A stretch of DNA of 64,000 nucleotides from CBDDHT01 sp965228615 (lineage in GTDB: Bacteria > Pseudomonadota > Alphaproteobacteria > Rhizobiales > Methyloligellaceae). Position numbers and translations under genes: made by a program. Below, piece by piece: positions 55,438 to 63,761 of this stretch (the first letter of the stretch is position 1; every line of letters starts with the position of its first letter). Location: positions 1,612,001 to 1,676,000 of the forward strand of contig CBDDHT010000004.1 in the NCBI GenBank assembly GCA_965228615.1, given 5' to 3'. A model generated the notes under the pieces. It was given only the letters and a program-made list of their open reading frames with translations, did not search any database and was not told where the DNA came from.

Positions 55438-55637
55438 CTGTGAGCGGGAAAACGACTTTCGGCTGTCGGCATCTTTAGCTTTTAGGCCTGGTTAACTCCG
55501 ATAATCCAGTACGCAACGACGTCTGGCAGCACTTCACGAAGCTCCATCGGAAAATGTCTGCTTACCGTCGATTTGTAACAGCTATCGGATGCCAAGCTGC
55601 CGTATTGGCAGCCGCACTGGATCGGCGGCTCGTGACC

Positions 55638-57295
55638 CTGGGTGTGTAAAAACGTGGTGGCTGCTACGATTCTCCCATGATTCGGTCTGGAGGGTCGGAT
55701 GAAGCGATTTGTCGAGGGTGCTGATCGGGACCAGGTGACACTTTTCCCGGAATGCCTTGAGGACTGGATCGATGAGAACAACCCGGTCCGGGTGATTGAT
55801 GTCTTCATTGATGGGCTGGATCTCGGTGCTCTCGGTTTTTGCCGTGTTGATCCAAGAGCGACGGGCCGGCCGTCTTATCACCCCTCGGTTCTCCTGAAGC
55901 TTTACGTCTATGGTTATCTGAACGCGGTGCAGTCGAGCCGCCGGCTTGAACGCGAGGCAGGCCGCAACGTTGAGGTGATGTGGCTGATGGGCCGCCTTGT
56001 GCCCGACCACAAGACCATTGCCGACTTCCGCAAGGACAATGGGCCTGCGATCCGCAAAGTGTGCACGCGGTTTGTTGAGCTGTGCAGAGAGATCGGCCTG
56101 CTGGCGGGAGCCAGTGTTGCGATCGATGGCTCCAAGTTCAAGGCGGTGAACAACCGTGACCGGAACTACACCAAAGCCAAGATGAAGCGACGCATGGCGC
56201 AGATCGAGGAGAGCGTCGCTCGCTATATGCATCAGCTCGATAGTGCGGATCGCCAGGAGCCGAGCGAAGCCATTGCTATGCGCACGACACGGCTGAAGGA
56301 GAAGATTGCCAAGCTCGGGCACGAGATGCAGCGCCTGGAAGAGCTCGAATGCCAGATGCTCGAGGCAGCAGACGAGCAGATCTCCCTAACGGACCCAGAC
56401 GCCCGTTCCATGGCGACGAGCGGGCGCGGTTCAGGCGTTGTCGGCTACAATGTCCAGACGGCGGTCGATACCGAGCACCATCTGATTGTTGCTCACGACG
56501 TGACGACGAGCGGATCGGACCGATTGCAACTCGTGCCGATGTCACAACAGGCCATGGTGGTGCTGGACGTCGAGGAACTCGATGTGGTGGCAGACCGTGG
56601 TTATTTCTCCTCGGAGCAGATCCTGGAGTGTGAGCGGGCCGGCGTGGGCGTTACGCTGCCCAAACCGCAGACGTCGGGTGGGAGGGCTCGCGGCCTCTTC
56701 GTCAAGGCCGATTTCCGTTACCTCCCCGATCAGGACGCCTATCTCTGTCCGGCGGGTGAGGCTCTGCCATTCACATCTCACAAAAGGGAGACGGGTGGTC
56801 TCAACATGCGGCGATACACGACCAAGGCTTGCGCGATTTGCGAGCTCAAGGATCGCTGTACAAACGCGCGCCAGCGTCAGGTCAGTCGTTGGGAACACGA
56901 AGACGTCCTTGAAGAGGTGCAGCGCCGCCTGGATGAGAACCCTCAAGCGATGCGCGTGCGTCGCGAGACCGTCGAACATCCGTTCGGGACGATCAAGTCG
57001 CGCATGGGGGCGACGCACTTCCTGATGAAGCGATTGAAGAACGTGAAGACCGAGATGTCCCTTGCCGTGCTGGCCTACAATCTCACCCGTGTCATGAACA
57101 TCATCGGAGCCAAGTCGCTGATCGCCGCGATCCGGCAGTCTCTCTGTCTGATCTCATCAAAATGCGCTCTGGTGAACGCTTGGACCGCTCTCACGGCCTT
57201 CCGGTCGTCGATGTGCTTCGAATTGCGCAAAATCCGGCTCAACAACGAAACGGTCGCTCCCAACTGGACATGACGACGAGTTTCTACACGCCCAA
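55638..57295 (+). mobile_element. IS1182-family insertion sequence
   Basis: One transposase gene bounded by imperfect terminal inverted repeats: GGGTGTGTAAAAAC at 55640 on the left and the complement of GTTTCTACACGCCC ending at 57293 on the right (2 mismatches in 14). Length about 1.66 kb fits IS1182. Target duplication not clear. Outer limits uncertain by a few bases. Confidence 0.85.
55699..57273 (+). CDS. IS1182-family transposase
   Basis: 524 aa, ATG 55699, intact. DDE catalytic residues: Asp in VAIDGSKFKAVNNRD, Asp in VVADRGYFSSEQ and Glu in VRRETVEHPFGTIKSRMG. The N-terminus (VDPRATGRPSYHPSVLLKLY, then GYLNAVQSSRRLEREAGRNV) is typical for IS1182, as are the zinc-binding-like cysteines in TTKACAICELKDRC. 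No frameshift, so the element may still be mobile. Confidence 0.95.
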   Translation: MKRFVEGADRDQVTLFPECLEDWIDENNPVRVIDVFIDGLDLGALGFCRVDPRATGRPSYHPSVLLKLYVYGYLNAVQSSRRLEREAGRNVEVMWLMGRLVPDHKTIADFRKDNGPAIRKVCTRFVELCREIGLLAGASVAIDGSKFKAVNNRDRNYTKAKMKRRMAQIEESVARYMHQLDSADRQEPSEAIAMRTTRLKEKIAKLGHEMQRLEELECQMLEAADEQISLTDPDARSMATSGRGSGVVGYNVQTAVDTEHHLIVAHDVTTSGSDRLQLVPMSQQAMVVLDVEELDVVADRGYFSSEQILECERAGVGVTLPKPQTSGGRARGLFVKADFRYLPDQDAYLCPAGEALPFTSHKRETGGLNMRRYTTKACAICELKDRCTNARQRQVSRWEHEDVLEEVQRRLDENPQAMRVRRETVEHPFGTIKSRMGATHFLMKRLKNVKTEMSLAVLAYNLTRVMNIIGAKSLIAAIRQSLCLISSKCALVNAWTALTAFRSSMCFELRKIRLNNETVAPNWT

Positions 57296-57583
57296 GACCC
57301 GGAGCGGTCATCGTTGGATCCTTGATTGAGCACTGCACCGTTGACGCAATAAGCATTTTGCGGAAATGCCTGAATGGCGTTGCTGTGACGATCCAACAAT
57401 CCCAATGCTTTCTTGGGGTTGATCAAACTCTTTGTCGGATAGCGGCTTCTGGCGCATAGCCTAAATGGTCGGTATCCATCGGTTAGGTGGTGACATTGAT
57501 TTGCCGCCCCCTTTTTCAGGGGTTACCGTTAGAATCTTACGATGAGGATGAGCGATCAGATTACGGAAATGGGGTGATGCAAC
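57296..57583. other. Intergenic region after the IS element
   Basis: 288 bp. A reverse-strand frame (57157-57426) runs into the IS end and might be the remnant of a disrupted gene, but no family is recognised. It includes the promoter and leader of the next gene. Confidence 0.4.
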
Positions 57584-57910
57584 ATGCGCTTATTTTTGTT
57601 GGCTGTCTTTTGTCTGGCCGTCTCACAACATGATCAGGTAGAGGCCCGCGATTTGGGTGTCTGCAATGGTTTGAATTTCAAAGCTTGTGCTGAGGCATTT
57701 TATCATAGCGATAAATCGTTTTGGCTCGAGGAGTGTAATGCAGCCGGGATCAATTCACCTAATGAATGCATTGCTGCGATGATCGCCTGTGTTTCGAGTC
57801 ATGAACCAGAGGACATGCGTAAGTACAAGAACGAACAGAGCGTTCTGCAAGGCGAATTCACGGATGAGGAAGACATCGGAACAGTCATCAAGTTATGCCT
57901 TGCATTCTAG
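57584..57910 (+). CDS. Small exported six-cysteine protein, paralog 1
   Basis: 108 aa, ATG 57584. Signal peptide MRLFLLAVFCLAVSQHDQVEA (about 21 residues). Mature part opens DLGVCNGLNFKACAEAFYHS and has six cysteines spaced C-x7-C-x15-C-x10-C-x6-C, with the sixth four residues from the C-terminus (CLAF). The same pattern recurs in the convergent gene at 58065-58361. Three disulfides in the periplasm or outside are likely. No family recognised. A weak purine-rich site precedes the start. Function unknown; neighbours are a caspase-WD40 gene and other small exported proteins. Confidence 0.75.
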   Translation: MRLFLLAVFCLAVSQHDQVEARDLGVCNGLNFKACAEAFYHSDKSFWLEECNAAGINSPNECIAAMIACVSSHEPEDMRKYKNEQSVLQGEFTDEEDIGTVIKLCLAF

Positions 57911-58064
57911 CGGCTTACGATATCCCTCCAAGCGAGGGCGACGCGCTGATATCCGCTAGTTGAGTGTCGAGCGAGAACCAGTTTTTGAGTCGAACCAGAA
58001 GCTGCACAGACTGAAATCAGCGTTATAGGACGCAGGCCTGCCGGACCGCATCATGGCTCGTGTT

Positions 58065-58361
58065 TCAATAGACAAAACAGAATCCAACCTCTTCGTAGAT
58101 GTCTTCAAAGGACCCGAATTTCTTCAATTCCTGAACAGTCTGCGGTAGACATTTTTTCATTTCTTGCAGGCATTCGATTGCGGAATTTTTGTTCCAACTA
58201 TCTTTGCAATCGGCGAGCCATTGTTCCTTGTCTGAATGGAATATCGCTTCGGCGCATGCAGAACCATCCAATCCATTACATATCCCCAGAGAACCAGCTT
58301 CGAGCCGAGTGCTGTTTGTGAAAATCACAATTGCGACGACGAAAATGAACCGTACTGCCAT
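58065..58361 (-). CDS. Small exported six-cysteine protein, paralog 2
   Basis: 98 aa from ATG 58361 (MAVRFIFVVAIVIFTNSTRL, signal peptide ending LEA); the longer frame to 58511 adds a non-signal basic stretch. Mature start GSLGICNGLDGSACAEAIFH matches paralog 1, including HSDK and WL, and the spacing C-x7-C-x15-C-x11-C-x6-C with a last Cys at the C-terminal CFVY. Identity with paralog 1 is moderate, so the duplication is old. The two genes converge with a 154-bp gap. Confidence 0.75.
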   Translation of the reverse strand: MAVRFIFVVAIVIFTNSTRLEAGSLGICNGLDGSACAEAIFHSDKEQWLADCKDSWNKNSAIECLQEMKKCLPQTVQELKKFGSFEDIYEEVGFCFVY

Positions 58362-58878
58362 TTGCGCTTCCAAACCCTCTGCCTTGGCCGATGCGCAGAA
58401 ACGTACTCTGTGTCCTTGATTTCCCAAAGTTCTATTCAACATCCGCGATCTCAACCGACATCGAGCAAGGCATCGACGAGCGCGTGACAGGCGACAGCGG
58501 CTCGCCGTCATTTCAGGTCACCGTCACCGACAATGCACTCCAGTTGAGAGGTCGCGAAGATGCTCGCTTGAGTGCATGGGACGCAATGCCCGGCCAGGAA
58601 CGAGCCTAAGGTTTCACACCCACTGGACCGCTTTTCTCTCGCTTGCGGCGTCACGCTTGGAAGTGCTTTTCCCTTAGTGCTACCCTCAAGTCAGAGCGTC
58701 GCAGGATGTCCGTCTTTGGCGGGTTAGCGCCTCTTAGGGATCGCTCATAATGCGCCATCTCGGCTGCCATTAACGTGGTGATCGATTGGATTCTGGAAGA
58801 CTACGTCGTGAACTTGGGACCAACGCTTCCGGAGCAAGTGAACCGGGCCTATGACCTTTTTGGAACCAAGGAGATGAG
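58362..58878. other. 517-bp region without a clear gene
   Basis: A reverse-strand frame of 39 codons (58651-58770, MAAEMAHYERSLRGANPPKT then DILRRSDLRVALREKHFQA) looks protein-like but has no ribosome site. A forward frame ends at the start codon of the next gene (DWILEDYVVNLGPTLPEQVN). Either may be a gene remnant; I could not identify a family for either. Confidence 0.35.
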
Positions 58879-59220
58879 ATGAACGACACGAAAAACCGCA
58901 CCCTCTCGATTGCCAGTATCGTTGTTTCCCTGGCGATTTCTTTCAGTGCCCATGCAGCTGATGACGAGGCTGCGAAAAAATGCCGTGAAGCGCTCATGCC
59001 GGAACGCAAGGCTCTTGCGGAAAGCGCCAACAAACTGAATCAAGCTGTTCAGGAGCTCAATCTGCGCAAGCATGAGCTTTCTGACGCAGAGCAGAAGAGC
59101 CAGCGCCAGGAATACCGGGCAAAATTTAGTGACATTCGAGCGCGCACCGCAAAACTCAAGGAAAACTGGAATGGGTGCCAAACAGCCGAAAAGAGCCCGT
59201 CCAACAGTCCGAAACAGTAG
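58879..59220 (+). CDS. Small exported coiled-coil protein
   Basis: 113 aa, ATG 58879 with GGAG 6 bp upstream. Signal peptide with cleavage after AHA (ASIVVSLAISFSAHA). The mature ~88 residues are charged and almost wholly helical with heptad-like spacing (LAESANKLNQAVQELNLRKH, then ELSDAEQKSQRQEYRAKFSD), bracketed by two cysteines (KKCREAL and NGCQTAE) that could form one disulfide and close a helical hairpin. No family recognised. Confidence 0.7.
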   Translation: MNDTKNRTLSIASIVVSLAISFSAHAADDEAAKKCREALMPERKALAESANKLNQAVQELNLRKHELSDAEQKSQRQEYRAKFSDIRARTAKLKENWNGCQTAEKSPSNSPKQ

Positions 59221-59252
59221 TCTGTTCTACGTCATCAGCGGCGGAGATCTCT

Positions 59253-59471
59253 TCATCTGGTCCGCCGCCCACCCTCGCCGACGACGATAAACGGAGCCCA
59301 ATAGGCCGGATGGGCTTCATGGGCCGCGCCCTTGTCGATACGCGCAAGCATCGATCGTCGGAGCGCTCCGGCGCGGCCGATTGTCGGATCGGAGCGGAGT
59401 TCGGCGAAGGCCGTGGTCGTGAGTTTTACCGCAGCTTCGGAGACCACCGGCAAAAGGACAAGTCTGAAGGC
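59253..59471 (-). pseudogene. CHAT-domain protease, C-terminal remnant
   Basis: The reverse-strand frame reads AAFRLVLLPVVSEAAVKLTT, TAFAELRSDPTIGRAGALRR, SMLARIDKGAAHEAHPAYWA, PFIVVGEGGRRTR, stop at 59253-59255. This is the conserved end of CHAT domains (WPV.SEAAV.LTT.F..L..DP..GRA.ALR.SML..ID......HPA.WAPF.VVGEG). An in-frame stop lies just upstream at 59477, and the catalytic His/Cys part is missing. CHAT and caspase peptidases belong to the same clan, and a caspase gene lies 0.7 kb away. Confidence 0.75.
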
Positions 59472-59706
59472 AGCCTATTCGGCATGCAAAAGAGACCGCG
59501 AATGCCAGAGCAATGCCTGCGGACGCCAATGGGCGGGAATGGATAACCTCATCTGTTGTCCAAGCGGTAATACGACCTATGCGGGCCTGGATTATTGCTT
59601 GGGTATTCCTCTCGGCTTCCCCTGTTGGAGCGACCACATGTGTGCAACCAAATACTGTAAGGGGAACCTTAGTGGCCTTCAGAAAGGCATTTGCTACGCT
59701 AGGTAG
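59332..59706 (+). CDS. Truncated ten-cysteine protein with duplicated Cys module
   Basis: 124-aa frame from TTG 59332, but its first ~46 residues are antisense to the CHAT remnant and unlikely to be native. From C52 on there are ten cysteines in two modules of identical spacing: C52-x5-C58-x4-C63-x11-C75 and C98-x5-C104-x4-C109-x11-C121, with C76 and C89 between. Segments: CKRDRECQSNACGRQWAG and CWSDHMCATKYCKGNLSG. The pattern recalls disulfide-knotted secreted modules (EB or dickkopf-like); no homology is claimed. Original signal peptide and start appear lost at the junction near 59475, so it may be a pseudogene. Confidence 0.5.
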   Translation: MSIRASIDRRSAPARPIVGSERSSAKAVVVSFTAASETTGKRTSLKAAYSACKRDRECQSNACGRQWAGMDNLICCPSGNTTYAGLDYCLGIPLGFPCWSDHMCATKYCKGNLSGLQKGICYAR

Positions 59707-60185
59707 CCAAGGCCGATTTGTGTTGGCGCCGGATGAGACCCGGTGTTTCAATCATATGATTTCTGGAAGCAGCGGCGAGATTGCCGATCGCGCCTCGACA
59801 GCAGTTTGTCGGATGTGTCGATTCGACCATTTTTGCACATCTGAGATTCCGTGGGTCTCAAAGAGTGGCGACTCCTGCTCGAGCCTAAGTGGTCGATCTC
59901 CAGATTCACGGCTGCTATCCATCTAGAATCAGCCGTCACCGACGGCTTGGCGGCAAGGCCGAGTTTGACCCGAAGCGGATACCCGAACTTACTCGACTGC
60001 TGTGCATTCTGCGTAGTGATCTGGGCAAGATGTGCGACCCTTGAACGACAGAGAAAATGTTCGCCCAGAGGGGACTGCATAGTGGTTGCAGCGTCTCCCT
60101 TGCAGATGGTGCGAGACTTCGCCCTTGTTGCAACAGCGGGAGTTCAAAATTACTATTGACGCGTTTTGAGGGATTACGACTGCCG
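59707..60185. other. 479-bp region upstream of the caspase gene
   Basis: No gene with coding character; the caspase frame stays open to 60057, but that part lacks a signal peptide. A reverse frame (59748-60080) has no recognisable content. Should contain the promoter of the caspase gene. Confidence 0.4.
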
Positions 60186-63100
60186 ATGGGGCGTTGGGTG
60201 ATCAAGCTCATTCAAAGATCTCAATGTGCGCTGACTCTAATCATTTTGGCGGGTGCTATCGCTGACAGCACCGCGGTTGCCGGAAATCGGAAATCCCACG
60301 CGGTCGTTCCCGCCGGTCAGGCGGCATCTGTCTCGGTTCGTATCGGTCATTCGGAAGAGGTCTCTGCAGTAGCCTTTTCGCCGGACGGCAAGACCGTCGC
60401 CACCTGCGGCGGAGAGGACGCCTTGAAGCTATGGAACAGTACGACCGGCGAACTCCTTCGCACGCTGCGAGATGAAGAGGTCGAGGAACCGGTTTGTCTT
60501 CGGGCAATGAGCTTCTCAGGCGATGGACAAAAAATCTTGACGGGCGGTGATTTTCTCACTCTTCGCGTCTGGAGCGTTACGACAGGACGCGTATTAGATT
60601 GGCGGGGCGGCGACATTCTCGATCCTCCGGTCTTTACGGAAGGCCTGACATATTTTGCCGAATGGGAAAGTGATGAGTCGGATAGCGATGACGACAAAAA
60701 GGATCCGGACGCGCGGATTTTCCAGTCAGTTACGTGGAAGAAGCTGCATACTTTGAAAGGCTTCAGGCAGAACATTCGTGCCCTGGCTTTCGCCCCCAAT
60801 ATCAATCGGTTCGCTATTGTCGATGGGGATGGACGAGGATTGATCTGGGATCCAGTGCGACGCCGATTCAGCACTAGAATCGACGACTTCGAAGGAAAGA
60901 TCCACTCGATATCCTATTCACCGGATGGCAAATGGATCCTCGGGAGAGATGACAAAGCTCTCAGGCTCTGGGACGCCCTGACTGGGCGTCCGGTCCGCAC
61001 GTTCGAACCGTTTAAATCCTCCGCAAAGGAGGCCAAACCGCAATATTCGGTGGTTCGCTACTCGCCCGACGGAACGCGGGTTATCGCCGTCGGTACAAGA
61101 GAAGGGACGCCGGGTGTTGCCCATGTCTGGGACCCGCGCACCGGCGCACCACTGTTCTCACTGGAAGGCCACGAGCGGTTCGAAGGGTCTGACCAAATAG
61201 GCACCGCTGCGTTTTCAAAGGACGGCAAACGCATCGTCACGGGCGCAGCCGATCTCACCGCCCGCATATGGGACGCCAGAACCGGGCGTCTTCTGAAGAC
61301 GCTCGGCGGTCGGTCCGCACCGGTCAGTGGCGTGCTGATCGCGCCTAACAATAAACGCGTGCTCGTCGGCAACGGTGCCGTCGCCCAGGAATGGGATTTG
61401 ACCACGGGCCGACTTGTGCGAACCTTTAAAGCTGGCGGGTTTGATTATTCACCGTCGGGAGATCGGATTGCCACGGCGAGTTCCAAAGGCGCGCAGATCC
61501 GGGATGCTGCAACGGGCAAACTGCTCGCCACGCTCAGGCAACCTGTCCCAGCGGGGATCATGTTTCTTCCCGATGGAGAGACCGTTCTGACCGTAGACAA
61601 CGACAAGGTTCAGCCATGGAATGCACGAACCGGAAAACTGCTGCCCGCGTGGCCGCACGACAAAGCCATGATCGATTTTTCGCGGCGCTCCCGGCTCGGC
61701 ATTGCGGCGGTCGAATTGCCCCCGCCGAAGGACGCTCCACCCGACAGTAATGTCGCGCTTTTCGGCGTTTCCCAGGTTAAAATTTTCAATATCGAAACCG
61801 GTCGCGATATCCGAATCTTGAAGTCAACCGACAACGGCGACAGCCCGTTTGCAGTCGCGATTTCGGACGACGGAAAGCTGGCCGCACTTGGAACGGATGA
61901 CGACGGGGGCGAGATCTGGGACGTGAAGACAGGTCGTCAACTCGCTAAGCTGGTCACCGGCAACGAGGACAGCCATGTCGACTCTATCCGGTTTTCTCCG
62001 AACGGCCTTCACGTCACCACTGGCCACAGCAACGGCGTTGTCCGGATCTGGAGGACCAAGACGGGAAAGCTGGTGCGGAAACTGGAAGGGCACGCGCTTG
62101 CGGTTCTTGACGCGACCTTCTCCCGGGACGGGCGTCGGATCGCCACCGCCAGCGCGGATAAGACCACGCGGATATGGGATGCCGAGACCGGCGCCCATCT
62201 CGTAACATTCTTCGGCAGCGACGAAACCCAGTGGCTGGCCATCACGCCCGAAGGATATTTCGCAGCATCGAGCAACGGCGCCAAGCTCCTGTCCGTGGTG
62301 CGCGACAATGAGAGCTATTCCATCGACCAGTTTTATCAGAGCCTCTATCGGCCCGACCTCGTTCAGGAAAAGCTGGCCGGCGATCCGCTGGGAAACGTCA
62401 AATCGGCGGCGGCAAGGCTCGACCTGGACGGGATCATCGCGGCGGGGCGACCGCCTGCCATATCCCTGCTCTCGCCTGCCGTCGGCAGGAACGTGAAATC
62501 GGGATCGGTAATCGTGACGGCGAAACTGACCGCCCGTGACGGCGGCATTGGACGGGTGGAGTGGCGCGTCAATGGAATTACGTTGGCCGCGGAGACCAGC
62601 CGGGGTTTCGAGCGACTTCCCAAAGCCAAGAAAAAAACACTGACGATCCGACGCAAACTTCAACTGACGCCCGGTGAGAATGAAATCGACGTCGTGGCCT
62701 ATAACGCCAAGAACCTAATCGCTTCCGATCCGGCAAGGATCATCGTGAACTGGAAAGTAGCTGCTCTATCACGCAAACCCAATCTCCATGTGCTCGCTGT
62801 AGGCGTCGACGACTATTTCGACAGCCGATTGCAGTTGAACTTCGCCGTTTCCGACGCCCGCGCCGTCGCCGCCGCGCTCAAGAACGCCGGGAAAGGGCTC
62901 TACGCCATGGTCAAGGTCACTGCTCTCCTGAACGACGATGTCACGGTGCAGGGCCTCGAAACGGCTTTTTCGACCGTTGCAAAGAACGTGCGCCCCAATG
63001 ACGTCTTTGTGTTCTTCATCGCCGGTCACGGCAAGACCGTGGATGGACACTATTACTTCATTCCGCAGGATTTCCGTTTCAAGAATGTCCGCTCGATTCG

Positions 63101-63761
63101 CGAAAAGGGCATCGGCCAGGACAAGTGGCAGGCCTGGTTCTCAAAGATCCAGGCTCGCAAGTCGATCATGCTCTACGACACCTGCGAGAGCGGATCGCTC
63201 ACCGGTCAGCGGATCGCCACCCGCGGGGTCGCGCCCGGATGGGCCATGGCCAAACTCAACCGGGCTACGGGCCGGACAGTGCTCTCGGCGTCGACCGACG
63301 ATGCGCCAGCACTCGAAGGCTACAGGGGACACGGAGTCTTTACCTATACGCTTTTGCAGGCTCTCGCTGGTTCCGACCGCAACGATAACAAGATGGTCGA
63401 AATCCTTGAACTGGCAGATTTCGTCGAGTCGCGCGTGCCAGAGATCAGCCACCAGGCATTTGGAATCCGGCAGATACCGCAATTCGACATTGTGGGGTCC
63501 AATTTTCCGCTGGTAAGACAGACTGCAACGGTTGCGCCTGCCAGTTCAGGCGTGCCAGAGATTTCAAGCAAACCTACTCACGTCGTGATCAAGCCGGCGG
63601 CGTTGTTCGAAACGGAGGGTGGTCGCGCAGAGACGAACGCAAGACTCAACCCGGGCACCTTGGTGACCTTGGTTCGAGTCGCTCAGGGCTGGGTGCTGGT
63701 TGCTAAGGATGGAAAGACGCTAGGGTTCGTCGCCAGCGACAGCCTTGCAAGGGTGCAGTGA
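60186..63761 (+). CDS. Exported WD40-caspase (peptidase C14) protein with SH3-like C-terminus
   Basis: 1191 aa from ATG 60186, chosen because it gives an N-terminal signal/anchor (LTLIILAGAIADSTAVAG); the open frame starts at 60057. Residues ~55-690 hold about 10-13 WD40 repeats forming one or two propellers (VSAVAFSPDGKTVATCGGED and HALAVLDATFSRDGRRIATA). An Ig-like domain follows (about 760-850), then a caspase-like p20 domain (about 860-1110) with H948 in FFIAGHGKT and C1000 in MLYDTCESGSL, both intact. The last ~55 residues are SH3-like (LNPGTLVTLVRVAQGWVLVA). Probably periplasmic or surface-located orthocaspase; WD40 repeats may bind a target, and SH3-like domains often bind peptidoglycan. 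Substrates unknown; the small exported Cys-rich proteins upstream are candidates. Confidence 0.88.
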   Translation: MGRWVIKLIQRSQCALTLIILAGAIADSTAVAGNRKSHAVVPAGQAASVSVRIGHSEEVSAVAFSPDGKTVATCGGEDALKLWNSTTGELLRTLRDEEVEEPVCLRAMSFSGDGQKILTGGDFLTLRVWSVTTGRVLDWRGGDILDPPVFTEGLTYFAEWESDESDSDDDKKDPDARIFQSVTWKKLHTLKGFRQNIRALAFAPNINRFAIVDGDGRGLIWDPVRRRFSTRIDDFEGKIHSISYSPDGKWILGRDDKALRLWDALTGRPVRTFEPFKSSAKEAKPQYSVVRYSPDGTRVIAVGTREGTPGVAHVWDPRTGAPLFSLEGHERFEGSDQIGTAAFSKDGKRIVTGAADLTARIWDARTGRLLKTLGGRSAPVSGVLIAPNNKRVLVGNGAVAQEWDLTTGRLVRTFKAGGFDYSPSGDRIATASSKGAQIRDAATGKLLATLRQPVPAGIMFLPDGETVLTVDNDKVQPWNARTGKLLPAWPHDKAMIDFSRRSRLGIAAVELPPPKDAPPDSNVALFGVSQVKIFNIETGRDIRILKSTDNGDSPFAVAISDDGKLAALGTDDDGGEIWDVKTGRQLAKLVTGNEDSHVDSIRFSPNGLHVTTGHSNGVVRIWRTKTGKLVRKLEGHALAVLDATFSRDGRRIATASADKTTRIWDAETGAHLVTFFGSDETQWLAITPEGYFAASSNGAKLLSVVRDNESYSIDQFYQSLYRPDLVQEKLAGDPLGNVKSAAARLDLDGIIAAGRPPAISLLSPAVGRNVKSGSVIVTAKLTARDGGIGRVEWRVNGITLAAETSRGFERLPKAKKKTLTIRRKLQLTPGENEIDVVAYNAKNLIASDPARIIVNWKVAALSRKPNLHVLAVGVDDYFDSRLQLNFAVSDARAVAAALKNAGKGLYAMVKVTALLNDDVTVQGLETAFSTVAKNVRPNDVFVFFIAGHGKTVDGHYYFIPQDFRFKNVRSIREKGIGQDKWQAWFSKIQARKSIMLYDTCESGSLTGQRIATRGVAPGWAMAKLNRATGRTVLSASTDDAPALEGYRGHGVFTYTLLQALAGSDRNDNKMVEILELADFVESRVPEISHQAFGIRQIPQFDIVGSNFPLVRQTATVAPASSGVPEISSKPTHVVIKPAALFETEGGRAETNARLNPGTLVTLVRVAQGWVLVAKDGKTLGFVASDSLARVQ

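Noticed and set aside
58391..58609. 72-aa forward frame between the Cys-rich and coiled-coil genes
   Set aside because: No signal, ribosome site or family; overlaps the upstream region of the reverse-strand gene.
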